A stretch of 64,000 bases of DNA, taken from positions 3,532,337-3,596,336 of the forward strand of contig SMSO01000037.1 in assembly GCA_004764695.1 (NCBI GenBank), given 5' to 3'. The stretch comes from Schizochytrium sp. TIO01. Its lineage: Eukaryota > Sar > Bigyra > Thraustochytrida > Thraustochytriidae. Below, in pieces: positions 10,628-22,556 of the stretch. Position 1 is the stretch's first letter; each line of letters opens with the position of its first letter. The translations under genes and the position numbers were made by a program. The notes beneath the pieces were generated by a model, which did not search any database, had not been told where the DNA came from, and was given only the letters and a program-made list of their open reading frames with translations.

Positions 10628-13600
10628 TTAAGATGATGAACTACAAATCTCGCCACTGTAAGAATATTGATAGGAGACACTAAAACCTTGTGCAGACATG
10701 CAAGAGTATGCAAGCGAGCAGCCATTGTTTGCCTGCTGGTCACACTGCCGGAAACGAATCTTATTTTGGAAGAGGTTTGGATAGTCGCTGTACGACAGGG
10801 AAATAATGCCATCGCAAGGAAGCTGAAGAGCCGGCACAAAAAACTCCTCAACCCACTCACCTAGGTCCTCATCATAATATTCAACAAAAATTCCCTGCTC
10901 ACAAACGCTCGACGTAGTATTGTAAGACGGATCTGAAGAGCAGGTGTTATCCGTGTCACGCTCACCAGTTCCGTACATCTCAACATAAGTTGTAATACCA
11001 AACGTCTCTTGGTAAATGTCAGAGGTACATTGGCTTAGCCAGCGGTTAAGAGACCATGTTCCTCGGTTAGAGCTAATCGCAGTGCAGTACTGGGTTGTCC
11101 AACGCTTGCCAATGTTTGTCATACTGTTGCCATTGTTCCAAATCTTATCATAGCATGCTGTGGCCGGGTCAGACGCAGTGTTAAAGACGTTTGCAGTAGT
11201 ACACCACGACTCGATTGCTGCACTGATTTCAGCATCACTGCTGATGGTTGCTGCAGACACTAGTGCCTTTGCCAAGGTAAGAGCCATACTCCATTGCTGC
11301 CACGTGCAAGTGTAGAAAACACTGTCGGAGCCTGTCTTGGTGTGGTTAGACTGCATATAGTCAATTTTATCAGTAGGACAAAATCCAGTTGCCAACTCGC
11401 TGCCAGAACGTGTTTCATCGGTATCAATGATGTGATCGAGATCCAAGCGGTATCCAGTAATTCCTTCAGCATCACCACCCTGAGCAATCATTTTAAGACA
11501 GGTGATCTGAACGTAGATAGACTCTTCAAACATAAAACTCCAGTTGCGAGTGGCACCGCGGGCAGTGGGATTTTGATCATCACTATCGTATGTGACGTTA
11601 TTAAGAACGCCAGTAATATTTTGATCCCATCCCGAGCCAGCATCACCGAAACATTGACTTGCTGTAAGTGTGTAGTTGGTGCCATTCACGGTGAAGATCG
11701 CAGCGTTGATGACAGCACGTTCGCCGAGGATTGTGTTAATGGCGAAGTCCCCACTAGGAGTTGTGTAAACCTCCATAACAGCCGGATTTGAATCCGGGTT
11801 TGCTTGGCAAGGAGATCCAATCGCACCAATGTTAGCCTGAGAACTTCCAGAGATAAGATCTGCTCGGGTTTGATTGTAGTAGCAAGCGTTTCCATCCTGG
11901 TCAACCTCTGAGGTACAGGTATCCTCTTCAATTGGACAGGTAGTGTCATCGTCTGTTTTAGTGCGTCCATCACAGATAATCCAAGCGGTAATGTTGAACG
12001 TAGTTGTCTGGAAAGAGATCATTTCAGGATCACCGTATACGCTGCAGTCGGAACAGCATGAGTTGGGCATCTCTTCTGCACTAGCATAGGTAATGTTGAT
12101 GTCAAGTGTACCTTCGTTATCAGCTAGGGAACTGCAGAGAGCACTCTCTGAGGAAGAGCTCATGTTGCAGTAGGGGCGAGTGGTTTCTTGGCTACGGCAA
12201 TATCCATACTCGGTGAGCTCAGGCAAGGAGCTAGACTCGTCTTGACAGCATGTTTCACATTCACCAAGTTCCATATAAACATTGTCCGTGGAGCAAATTT
12301 GAGGAGCCGTACCCTGGCTTACAAGGCAATCGTAGCATGAACTTTCAATCGTAGTCGATGGGCTTTCCGTGCCTGTAGAATCTGCGTTACTAGTCGAAGG
12401 GGCACCTGTTCCTTCTCCTGAAGGTTCAGGTGCTGCCGAAGGAGCTAATACTGGGCCAGCGGGAGCGGGAGTGGGTGCTTCCGTGGGAGCAGAGGTCGGT
12501 GCTTCAGTGGGAGCAGAGGTTGGTGCTTCGGTGGGGGCAGAGGTTGGTGCTTCGGTGGGGGCAGAGGTTGGTGCTTCGGTGGGGGCAGAGGTCGGTGTCT
12601 CAGTGGGAGCAGAGGTCGGTGTCTCAGTGGGAGCAGAGGTCGGTGTCTCAGTAGGAGCAGAGGTCGGTGTCTCAGTAGGGGTTTGGGTTGGAGATTCAGT
12701 AGGAAGCATTGTAGGAGTCAGGGTTGGCTGCGGCGTGGGGCAGAATTGCATGTTGTAATTGAAAGAAACCTCAAACCCATTTGTGGGCAAGCACGAATTA
12801 ACGGTAGCACATTGAGCTTGGATGGACTCACATTGCACAAGACGGATAGGCCTGGTTACAATATTGGGATAATCCGCACCACTGATGTTAAGCAAGTCAT
12901 TGCAAGGTGGATAGTCAGCAGGAATAAAAAATTCATCCTCCCAAGACTCTGCGTCTGAGTTGTATGACTGTACTTGAACACCAACAGCGCAGTCGTAAGA
13001 TTTAGAGGTATTGTACTCTGCTGCGTTGGAGATGCATTCTGTCGGGGCAGTATCGGATGAGACAATAGTATAGGAGGGTCGGTCAAGAACATATTGGAAC
13101 CAGGTGAAGTCTTCAATCTCTTGCAAACACTTTTGGTAGCCGCTCTCGTCATAGCTGGTTTTGGCAGAGTTTAGGTTGTCGACTTGACAAACGATATCTG
13201 CCCAGTTATAACTAGTTTCCGTGCAGTTCTCTTCATCAATGATACGTGAAACACACTCTTCAGTTGTGTTGATGGCAGGGGAAACTCCAGAGAGATCATT
13301 CATTTCACACCAGTAGCGAACGTTACTCTCGAGGTTGCTTTCGAGACATGTAGCATCAACCAGGGCTTTGCATGCCTCTACACAACCACCTAGCTCACTA
13401 CGAAGGCAAATGTCATCTTGCTCAATCGAAAGCGTTCCTGTTCCTTTTGAATCCTCGGAAATGGAACCAGTGCTGCAAAAGCCGTCACCGTTTGCAGGAG
13501 TAGATGCATCACCAGCAGTCGGAACCTTGAGAGTTATATCAAGGCGAGACCGATAATCAGAAGTCGCCTGACACATGATACTAGTATACACAGTTGCATC

Positions 13601-14542
13601 ATCATTTTGAATGGTCCAATGTACACGAGTGTCAGACTCAACAACTACGGACCACGTATCAGGAATACTGGACGAGTCAGTTGAGGTCCATGCATCGGAA
13701 GTGGTATCTGAGAGACAGTTCGCAGAAGTCAAACTGTAGCTAGCACCTGTGGACTGGGTGACAGTCATAGAGGAAATGATACCACGCTCACCAAGTGTGA
13801 GATTGATAGATTGATCGTCACCATCATACATGATCATTGATGGAAACTTAGAGCCTTCCCAAATCGAGGTCGACTGGCACGGGCTGCCGCTTTGGTCCCA
13901 GTCATACCACCATGGTTCATCATCATCGCTGTCGGGCACACGCGTGTTTCTGACGTATTCACATTTGTTGCCCCAAGGGTCCTTTTGCTTCTTGCAACGA
14001 ACAGGGCCGTGTAAGCAGTTACTTGCCCGACGATCATCACAAATGATCCAGTTATCACGAGATCCATCGAAAGCTGTACAGCGAGGATCACCCCAGCAAA
14101 CACAAGTCGAGCAGCAGAGCTCTTCTGATGTCACAGTTTCGTACGAAAAAGAGAACTCGAGTTCAAGGTTGGCCTCAGAAGCGCTGCAGCCAGTGCTAGT
14201 GCTGTTACAATAAGCATTGGACACCTCGACTATGCGGCATGTATCTGCGGATTGCAGACTGCGACCTCCTAAAAGGAGCGCTCTTGAGTCTTCAACACCA
14301 AAAAGACGACGAGAGTCAGTTGTTGCAACCAGATTGGGACAGCAAGTTTCCACGGTTACAGGACCAATTGATGCAGCAGAAGCAGAGAGGACAGCTCCCG
14401 TGTCTTGACATGCAAACGTGCTGAGTTCTAATTGTTGAGAAGAAGCAGTGCAGCCATCGCTTTGTCCCGATGCTTGAGTAGCGATAGCAACGAGAACGAG
14501 GGCTACAGAAGCAAAAATGTGCTGTTGCACAATAGGATTCAT
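10628..14542 (-). CDS. Copy 2: secreted Cys-rich two-lobe VWD-like protein with PT linker, intact
   Basis: Uninterrupted frame of 1,304 residues. An in-frame ATG 12 codons upstream exists, but the start at 14542 gives a signal peptide matching the other copies (MNPIVQQ then a hydrophobic core, cleaved near QASG-QSDG). Order: first Cys 31; RSLQSADTC at 94-102; CVCWGDPRCTAFDG at 147-160; ICDDRRASNC; GSPCQ near 219; LGERG; a Cys-rich helical-looking block (ACKALVDATC, CEMNDL, ENCTETSYNWADIVC); last N-lobe Cys 601. A 134-residue linker made of SAPTETPT and SAPTEAPT units follows. The C-lobe runs from Cys 736, has VYGDPEM at about 835-841, and ends CSSSS with no hydrophobic tail. Many N-glycosylation sequons. 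Closest to copy 3. Role inferred: a soluble or matrix-bound extracellular structural or adhesive protein; no catalytic residues are seen. Confidence 0.92.
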   Translation of the reverse strand: MNPIVQQHIFASVALVLVAIATQASGQSDGCTASSQQLELSTFACQDTGAVLSASAASIGPVTVETCCPNLVATTDSRRLFGVEDSRALLLGGRSLQSADTCRIVEVSNAYCNSTSTGCSASEANLELEFSFSYETVTSEELCCSTCVCWGDPRCTAFDGSRDNWIICDDRRASNCLHGPVRCKKQKDPWGNKCEYVRNTRVPDSDDDEPWWYDWDQSGSPCQSTSIWEGSKFPSMIMYDGDDQSINLTLGERGIISSMTVTQSTGASYSLTSANCLSDTTSDAWTSTDSSSIPDTWSVVVESDTRVHWTIQNDDATVYTSIMCQATSDYRSRLDITLKVPTAGDASTPANGDGFCSTGSISEDSKGTGTLSIEQDDICLRSELGGCVEACKALVDATCLESNLESNVRYWCEMNDLSGVSPAINTTEECVSRIIDEENCTETSYNWADIVCQVDNLNSAKTSYDESGYQKCLQEIEDFTWFQYVLDRPSYTIVSSDTAPTECISNAAEYNTSKSYDCAVGVQVQSYNSDAESWEDEFFIPADYPPCNDLLNISGADYPNIVTRPIRLVQCESIQAQCATVNSCLPTNGFEVSFNYNMQFCPTPQPTLTPTMLPTESPTQTPTETPTSAPTETPTSAPTETPTSAPTETPTSAPTEAPTSAPTEAPTSAPTEAPTSAPTEAPTSAPTEAPTPAPAGPVLAPSAAPEPSGEGTGAPSTSNADSTGTESPSTTIESSCYDCLVSQGTAPQICSTDNVYMELGECETCCQDESSSLPELTEYGYCRSQETTRPYCNMSSSSESALCSSLADNEGTLDINITYASAEEMPNSCCSDCSVYGDPEMISFQTTTFNITAWIICDGRTKTDDDTTCPIEEDTCTSEVDQDGNACYYNQTRADLISGSSQANIGAIGSPCQANPDSNPAVMEVYTTPSGDFAINTILGERAVINAAIFTVNGTNYTLTASQCFGDAGSGWDQNITGVLNNVTYDSDDQNPTARGATRNWSFMFEESIYVQITCLKMIAQGGDAEGITGYRLDLDHIIDTDETRSGSELATGFCPTDKIDYMQSNHTKTGSDSVFYTCTWQQWSMALTLAKALVSAATISSDAEISAAIESWCTTANVFNTASDPATACYDKIWNNGNSMTNIGKRWTTQYCTAISSNRGTWSLNRWLSQCTSDIYQETFGITTYVEMYGTGERDTDNTCSSDPSYNTTSSVCEQGIFVEYYDEDLGEWVEEFFVPALQLPCDGIISLSYSDYPNLFQNKIRFRQCDQQANNGCSLAYSCMSAQGFSVSYQYSYSGEICSSSS
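12468..12742 (-). repeat. 24-bp PT-coding minisatellite inside copy 2
   Basis: Tandem 24-base units encode SAPTETPT then SAPTEAPT, Pro-Thr every fourth residue, preceded by less regular PT words (PTLTPTMLPTESPT). The Thr-rich, Cys-free stretch is expected to be extended and O-glycosylated, joining the two lobes. The opposite strand is open as a Val-Gly-Ala repeat, an artefact. Confidence 0.93.
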
Positions 14543-17500
14543 GACTTGTACGCCACTAGCTGATAAATGTGACGCCAAAGCACAAAGACAATTGATTTCT
14601 CTTCACAAGGCACGTCTTGCGAAGAGACTAAGGTTTGTTGTCGTTCGCTGGCGCTGGCGACGCTACCTTAGTTGTGGTTTTGCTGACCAAAGGCTGCAAT
14701 TCTTTTAGATTGTGAGGGCTTCGCAGTGAGCGTTGAGAGTGAAGAAGTAATTTGTATTTCAGAGGGAACCTGAGGAGAAAATTTTAGAGCGAAAATACTG
14801 TCTTGCACACTCTCTTTTAGACTATGGTTCCGTCCAATCGGCACGGTCTGGCACCTTTCTCTGACCTTTATGAGTCTTTTCGGCAGATTGACCGTAAACT
14901 ACCACCTTTTTATTTTATTTTATTTTTAAAGTTTCACCTTCCTTATCTCCGTAGTGGGTCCTAGTCACTGTTGACATTCAGAGCATTTCTTGCACAAGTT
15001 TGCTCACGCTTGAGCTGCGTGATCGCGACCAAGAGCAACGTTAGGTGGAATCATCTTTCTTCTCCTTCTTGAAAATAAAAACAAATCATCGAAGGAAGGA
15101 TGGCTCGATTGATAGATTGTGTGGCTATTCCCCTCTGTTGATAAGACTTAAATGGCATGGCTGTAAGAGTATTCAGCAACTGTATCGAAAAATCCTTAAA
15201 AGAAACAAGGGCATTTCAAGACCCGAACATCTTTGAAAGAGGTAAACTATTATAGACAATGCAATCTTAAATGGGATACTTTAGCCCTTTGTGTAATTAC
15301 ACTTTGATAGCATGTCAAGACAGGCACCTTCAAGCGCGAGTCGCGGATTATTAAATCGCCAGGCAAAACATAAACTATTAAACAGCATGTGAAGAGCATC
15401 AATCCTTTTCTATTTTAAAGTATTAAATATATGCATATACTTAAAAGCTTAAAGCAAAACTTGAATAAAGAAAATTACAAATTACAAATTTGTTTTGTAA
15501 TGTGTGCGGTTCTAGTATAAGAGATGGCCCAACGTGCGACCTTCAATATCGCTGATACCTTATATACTTTTCTAATGCGATGATGTTGATGACTGGGCAA
15601 AAATTGTCACGTATTTGAGTAAAACGCGGTCGTATAAACGTCGTGGGAGTAAAAGATCTTCCCTGAAAACCAAGCTGCTTTCGCGTTTATATATCAATGA
15701 AGGAGCTCATCACCACCTTCTATGAGAGGTATATTATATACAATGATACAATTTTAATTTATCATATGTCTTTGCTATCTTAGCATGAGTTTAACCCTCT
15801 ATTGTTAACTCCAGAACTCATACAAATGCGGGAACATATGTAGAGTACTTATTAGGTTGCTAGAGTTTTGTTTGTTGAATAATATCCTCTTTAAATTTCT
15901 CTCTGCTCTTCTTTAACAAGGATGGATTGGAAAATTTAATATATAGAGCTGCTAATTTTGTATTTCTTAAAAATCTTAAAGGGGAAGTTGCGACTTTCCG
16001 TATCCCAGCTCAGTCGAAGCATTATGCAAGTTTTTTATTGCTTGTATATCTTTCCCTGTAGAAGTAAAACCTGAGCTTTCTTCTGTATCTGACGCATATG
16101 CTAGCTAAAACTTCTTGTGTCCTCATTTAGAAAAGGAAGAGAGATCCTAGACTACAAAGGATTTTTGAAGGGAATCCATAATTAGTTTGTCATGTTAAAC
16201 ATTAAGGTATCTTCACGTCGTTTTTCGCTTAAAGACGTCAACGAAGCCTCATCTGAATCCATTTCTTAAAATAAACTATCAAAAAATATCATTGAGTGGC
16301 ACGCCGACGCCTCGGATTGAATCAGAAGCCAATCATTCGGCTTATGAAGAAAACAAACTTTATTTTTCATGAAGTAATTGATGCTCTCGTCACCTAAATT
16401 CTTTAGAACGTTTAACGACCTGGCCGTGTACTTCAACCTCCAAGAACCACATGATAGCTATTAAATTTAGACCACGGAGCATCAAAGCATTGGCAAATAT
16501 ACATCTATTGACAATCTTTGAAGATCCTTAGCAAACCTCGCACAGCAAGCACTGAGTCTCATTGGCTACTTAATGCCTTTCGATGACTTTGTATCGTATA
16601 GTTTTAAATAGTATTTTATGCCAATATTGTCTTTAGGAACGTCTTGTTCCATGAGAAATTTTAGTAGACCAGGAGAAACCTTCGACGAACAAGTGTGGGT
16701 GGGAGTAGTGGTGGAAGCAAGATGGAGGCCCTTTTTTTTTTTTCTGAGGCTGATGGCAAACCCATTACTTCAACTTGAATCCTTGTGTACGGTACGTAGC
16801 TTATTTTGTCACAGACTCTGTGTGAGGTCATAGTCATAGAGGTTTCTGCACTATCCAAATCTCTTTGCTGGCTAGAAGAATTCTCTAGCATTTACCTGGA
16901 TGACTACACTCATTCTAATATTTCTCTTCTTGGAAGTTAGAAGGCACTTTATAAGTAACACTTTCCTATTTGTCTCTCAGGACACCCGGAGGTCACACTG
17001 TAGAGTCGGAGTAAGACTAACAACTCTAAGGCAGTAGTAGTGTAGTGGTGCACTCTCATGTGGATAAGCTATTCTTATATGTCGGTAAAGAAAGTCAAAA
17101 GAATCGCAGATGTATGGATATTGATTTTAGTAGTAATAGCCAAATAAGCTATATGCGAGTTGTAAGAAATTGAAAATGGATGGTAGAAATTAGCTCCTGC
17201 TTGCTACTTGAGTGTATAATTATAAAAACAAAGTGGTTAGACGGGTTTGCCCTATTTTCTTCCCAGGTAAGGAATACGCTAATCACGCTCGAAGTGCTAC
17301 TACTAGTCATTAATCGATTGCATGTGCCAAAGATATCCCTATTCCCATCAAGGTGCTCAATTTCCCCTAATTTTTTATTCTCACTAGATAGAGGTTACTT
17401 CTATCTCCTCTCCTTTTACTTAGGTAAAAACTCAAGGCAAGGTATTTATACCTAATGTTAATTTTCTTCGGTGTAATGCATAAATCGAATGGTTTTACGG

Positions 17501-18852
17501 AAATTATTCCGTTTCATCTCCATGGTGCAATTATAGCAGTAGAATTTTCATAAGTAAGATAGCAGCTATAAGTCTGAATAACTCCGGAATGAGGCAATTT
17601 ATAAAAGATGTCATGAGAGAAACACGGTACTTATCTATATATATTCTTAAAAACGAAGCAGAGCTTGCAGTATAATAGAGAATGGTTCTAGAGATGCCAC
17701 CGTTTAGAGCATCTACAAGGAAACAATTGCGTGCCTTGCTATCACTACAAGTATTGCCGGTTGTTGCAACACGCCATGGTAGCGCAGCACAAAGCAAATA
17801 CTATCTAAGTTATGCTAGGGACTACCATGCGAAACTTTTCCTCGATTTGTTTCATTTAAACTATGGGATTAGCAAGCCACAGCACTTTATCAAGTTGTGT
17901 TTAAATTTACTAAGGTTGTAGATGCGTGTTATATTGATGAATTGATTCTTCAATTTAAGCACTTTTATTTCAAGTAGCTGAACAAAGGCTTTTAAATTAA
18001 AGTGCAAATATTCTATTCTACAAAAATATAACTTAAAGTCTCGCACTTATTTGAGGTCGGGTTGCGTTGGATAGTTCGATTCTGAGGATCTTGACCGATG
18101 CAGTTTGTGAGGTCAACGTTATCTCTGAACATTTTTCCAGCCCGCAATTTCATATATCCTTGGTGATTTCAGCGAATATATAATTTTCATCGAGAATTAT
18201 TAATAAAATTATATTATATAGAGAGAGTTTGAGGACAAGTATGGTCCTTCATAGTAGTTTTGTTAATCAAAATTAGGCGTTAGATAACACCATTGATTCA
18301 TAATTGTCAAGTATATCTGTATAAAGTAATTGACGGCTAATGTAAATTTGTATGTATATATCTTAAAATAAAGTGAGAGTAGTCTATATGTAGTCTACAT
18401 ATTTGGAAACCTTTTTCATTTCTTTTCTTTGAAAATATATAATTGGAGGAAAGGGAAAAAGAAAAGGAAAAAGTAAAGTAAGAGACAAAAAATTAATATA
18501 TAGGGGGAATTTAGGAAGATTCAAAATAATTAGGTTAGTATGAATTTAGCCAATTCATTGGACAAGGGAAAGTTTAACATACCACCATCCTATACTTTAG
18601 AAGGTCACCTCCGTTTAAAAAGCTAGCCTAATGCGCCTTGTTTGAGGCAAAACCAAAATGGAGAATCTGAAGAATGAGCAGTCACGCATTAATCTTCACT
18701 TTAAAAGAATAAAATTCGCAGAAAGTCTCAATGCTAATGCTTATTGATGTTGTGAAAAGGAAACATAGACTATATAAAAGCTAAGTAGCAGGAGATCATG
18801 GGGGACATGAAAGTCTTGCAAGTGCAGAGAGATAATCACAAGTAGGTGGCGT
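14543..18852. other. Intergenic between copies 3 and 2
   Basis: Holds the 5' flank of copy 2 at its left end and the 3' flank of copy 3 at its right end; otherwise it is AT-rich unique DNA with short T runs. Frames of up to 91 codons are scattered on both strands without recognisable content. No RNA gene was seen. CGTGATC near 15,020 is only a partial match to the upstream word of other copies. Confidence 0.5.
14598..14627 (-). promoter_or_regulatory. Interrupted inverted repeat in the 5' flank of copy 2
   Basis: TCTCTTC-A-CAAG, six-base loop, CTTG-C-GAAGAGA: eleven pairable bases with one mismatch, 56-85 bases before the start codon. It could be a leader hairpin or a palindromic protein-binding site. 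Inverted repeats of other sequence sit at comparable positions before copies 5 and 6. Function is unproven. Confidence 0.35.
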
Positions 18853-21800
18853 TTATGAGCTTGTGCCACAAATGTCTCCTGTGTGGCTAAACTTGTATGA
18901 CACCTCAAAGCCTTGAGCGGACATACAAGAATATGCAAGGGAACAGCCGTTGTTGGCTTGCTGATCACATTGACGAAAACGGATCTTGTTCTGAAAAAGG
19001 TTCGGGTAATCAGAATACGAAAGTGAGATGAGACCATTGCAAGGAAGGCTGAGAGATGGTACGAAGAATTCCTCCACCCAAGAGCCTGAGGTTTTATCGT
19101 AGTACTCCACAAAAATGCCCTCTGTACAAATATTATCTGAAGTAGTGTACGATGGATCACTCATGCATGTGTTATCGGTATCTACCTCACCCGTACCATA
19201 CATTGCCACGTAGGTAGTTATACCAAACGTTTCCTGGTATATATCCGAAGTACATTGGCTGTTCCAGCGCTTTAGAGTCCAAGTTCCACGTTTGGAGCTA
19301 ATTGCAGTGCAATATTGCTCTGTCCAGCGCTCGCCAACCTTCACCATGCTCGTACCAGAGCCCCAAATTTTACTAAAACAGGCTGCGGAAGCATCGTTAG
19401 ATGTAGTAAAGACATTTGCAGTCTTGCACCAAGTCTGTACGGCACTTTTAATTTCAGCAGTACTGTCGATCGTCGCCGGGGCAACAAGGGCCTTGGCAAG
19501 AGTGAGAGCCATACTCCATTGCTGCCAAGTGCAGTCGTAAAAAACACTGTCTGCGCCCACTTTTGTTGGTGTTGCCTGCTGGAAATTAATCACATCAGTG
19601 GGGCAGAAACCAGTCGCATTAGACGTATCCCCAGTTGCACGGTTCTCGTCCACATCAATGATATGGTCTAAATCCAATCGATACCCAGTTATGCCTTCTG
19701 CATCACCACCCTGCGCAATCATTTTCAAGCACGTAATTTCTACATAGATAGTCTCATCATACACGAAAGACCAGCTACGTGTAGCTCCACGAACGGTTGG
19801 ATTTTGATCCTCATTATCAAAGGTTACGTTTTGAAGGACGTTAACTATGGAAGCATCCCAGCCAGACCCAGCACCACCAAAACAATCGCTAGCGGTCAAT
19901 GTGTAATTATTTCCTCCTACAGTAAATACAGCAGCATTGACTACCGCACGTTCACCAAGGATAGTATTAATAGCAAAATCGCCACCAGGAATAGTGTAAA
20001 CCTCCATCACTGCGGGCCCTGACGCAGGATTTGCCTGGCACGGGGAACCGATAGCACCAATGTTCGCCTGAGAGCTGGAGGAAATCAATTCAGCTCGAGT
20101 CTTGTTATAGTAACAAGCATTGCCATTGTGGTCTACCTCTGAGATGCAGGTGTCCTCTTCTATGGGACAAGCTTCATCGTCTTCAGTCTGAACTCGTCCA
20201 TCGCAAATGATCCATGCACTTATATTGAAAGACGTTGTTTTGAAGGAAATAAGCTCTGGATCACCATAAACACTGCAGTCAGGACAGCACGAGAGTGGAA
20301 CATCCTCCGCACTAGCGTATGTGATGTTGATTTCCAAGGTTCCCTCATGGTTATCCAACTGTTCGCACCATTGTGCTTGATTTGAGTCCGTCATGTTGCA
20401 GTACGCGCGTTCAGTCTCCTGCGTTCGGCAGTACCCGTATTCTGTTAGTTCAGGCAATGTAGTTGCATCAGACTGACAACAAGTCTCACATTGACCAAGA
20501 TACATGTAGACATCATCAGTTGTACAAATTTCAGGTTGACGACCGGATCCAACACTACATTCATAGCAAGACGAGGCTTCTTCGGTTGTTACTGGAGAGC
20601 CAGTTCGAGGATAATCACTCTCTGGTGTTGGAGTCAACGTGGGTGTGCTAGTTGGCGCTGCTGAAGGTACTTTCGTAGGAGCAAGAGTAGGTGCGTCTGT
20701 AGGAACCAACGTTGGAGAACTTGTTGGGGTCAGAGTAGGGCTTTGTGTGGGCTTAGAAGTAGGGCAGAATTTCATAGTGTACTCAAACGAAACTTCGAAA
20801 CCATTTGTTGGCAAGCACGAATTCTCAATGGCGCACTGAGATTGCAAAGATTCGCACTGTACTAAGCGAATAGGCCTTGTCATTATGTTTGGAAAATCGG
20901 CTCCACTAATATTGAGAACGTCATCACACGGTGGAGAGTCAACAGGAATAAAAAACTCATCATCATAATCACCTGTCTCAGGGTTTAGAGACTGCACTTG
21001 AACACCTACAGCGCAATCATATGGCTTGCTTTTGCTATATTCTGTAACATCAGAGATACACTCAGTTGGCGCAGAACCAGAAGAAACAACTGAATACGAT
21101 GGCCGGTCTTGCACGTACTGAAACCATGTAAAATCTTCAATATCAGCTAGACATTGCAAATACCCGCTTTCATCATAGCCAGACTTGTCTGAATTCATGT
21201 TATCAATTTGGCATACAATATCAGCCCAGTTGTAACTCGTCTCAGTACAATTTTCTTCATCAATAATTCGAGAAACACAATCTTCAGTAGAGTTAATCGC
21301 AGGCAAGACACCTGCGTAATCATTCATGTCACACCAGTACCTAACGTGTGTCTCGAGATTAGATTCCAGGCACGTGGCATCCACTAGAGCCTTACATGCT
21401 TCAATGCAGCCTCCGAGTTCTTCGCGAAGGCACTCATCGTCTTGCTCAACAGACAAAGTTCCTGTGCCCTTGGCATCTTCCGAAATTGTACCAGTGTTAC
21501 AGAATCCGTCCCCAGAACTAGAAAGAGGGGCGTCACCTGCGGTGGGGACCTTGATATTGACATCAAGCCGCGAGCGATAATCTGACGTTGCTTGACATAG
21601 AATGCTTGTAAATGCAGATGCATCATCATTTTGAATGCTCCAACGGGTGCGGGAATCTGACTCAACAGTAACAGTCCAAGTGCTTGGAATGCTTGATGAG
21701 CTGGAAGAAGTCCATGCAGAGGCAGAACTGTCAGCTAGGCAGTCAGTAGATGTAATTGCAAAGGTTTCGCCACTCGTTTGAGTCACATTTAAAGCAGACA

Positions 21801-22556
21801 CAATTCCGCGCTCCCCAAGTGTCAAGGTGATAACTTGATCGCTTCCTTCATACATAATCATTGTAGGAAATTTTGTGCCTTCCCAAATTGAGGTGGATTG
21901 ACATGGGCTGCCGCTTTGATCCCAGCTGTACCACCATGGTTTGTCGTCTTCACTGTTAGGTACACGCGTATTCCGGACATACTCACATTTGTTCCCCCAA
22001 GGATCTTTCTGATTCTCACAGCGAACTGGACCATGGAGACAGTTGCTTGCACGGCGATCATCACAAATGATCCAGTTAGCACGCGAGCCATCAAAAGATG
22101 TGCACCGCGGGTCGCCCCAGCATACACATGCTGAGCAACACAGCTCTTCAGAAGCGACGGCCTCGTACGCGAACGAGAAATCAAGTTTGAGAACAGCATC
22201 ATCTGGATTGCATCCTGTACTAGATTCGTCACAATAAGCATCAGAAATTTGCACAGTACGACAAAGATCGCTGGACTGCAATTTTCGGGCTTCCGACATT
22301 GACAATTTGCTAATGTTCATAAGCGAGTCAAGCAGACGGCGGGAGTCCGAGCCTGCATTGATGTTTGGGCAGCATGTTTCACAGATGCAGGCCCGACTGT
22401 GGAGGTGGAAGCGCTCAAGGGTTCATTTTCTTCAGAACATGCGAAGCTTTCTAGTGTGAGCTGCGTTGAAGAAAGCGTGCAACCATCACTTTGGGCGGCT
22501 GACCTTGAAGCGATTGCTAATAACAGCACTGCTGCGATTGCAGCAGTGGCTTTCAT
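18853..22556 (-). CDS. Copy 3: two-lobe VWD-like family protein, one frameshift near the 5' end
   Basis: The signal peptide and first ~57 residues (MKATAAIAAVLLLAIASRSAAQ start, ATG at 22556-22554) lie in one frame. The remaining ~1,170 residues are in the next frame. Alignment to copies 2 and 5 places the break at about 22378-22383, where VGPASV should continue into ETCCPN but one base is missing; the first frame ends at a stop at 22317-22319. After the break the protein is complete: RKLQSSDLC, CVCWGDPRCTSFDG, ICDDRRASNC, a short irregular PT linker of 65 residues, a C-lobe with VYGDPEL and a CGTSS end. An internal ATG at 22320 could start translation but would give no signal peptide. It is either a young pseudogene or a one-base sequence error. 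Closest to copy 2, for example DQNPT-x-RGATR-x-WSF and GITTYV-x-MYGTGE in the C-lobe. Confidence 0.8.
20600..20768 (-). repeat. Degenerate PT linker region in copy 3
   Basis: Encodes irregular PT words (SPTLTPTSSPTLVPTDAPT...), without the exact 24-base periodicity of copies 2 and 6. It could be an ancestral, unexpanded linker or an eroded one. Confidence 0.8.

Noticed and set aside
14543-14578. Upstream ATG of copy 2 adding 12 residues
   Set aside because: The extension would place a polar segment before the signal peptide. The start at 14542 gives the same layout as copies 1, 3, 5 and 6.
22317-22556. Separate 79-residue secreted peptide gene upstream of copy 3
   Set aside because: Its first ~57 residues are the family signal peptide and N-terminus, and the tail is out-of-frame sequence after a one-base deletion. 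It is part of copy 3.
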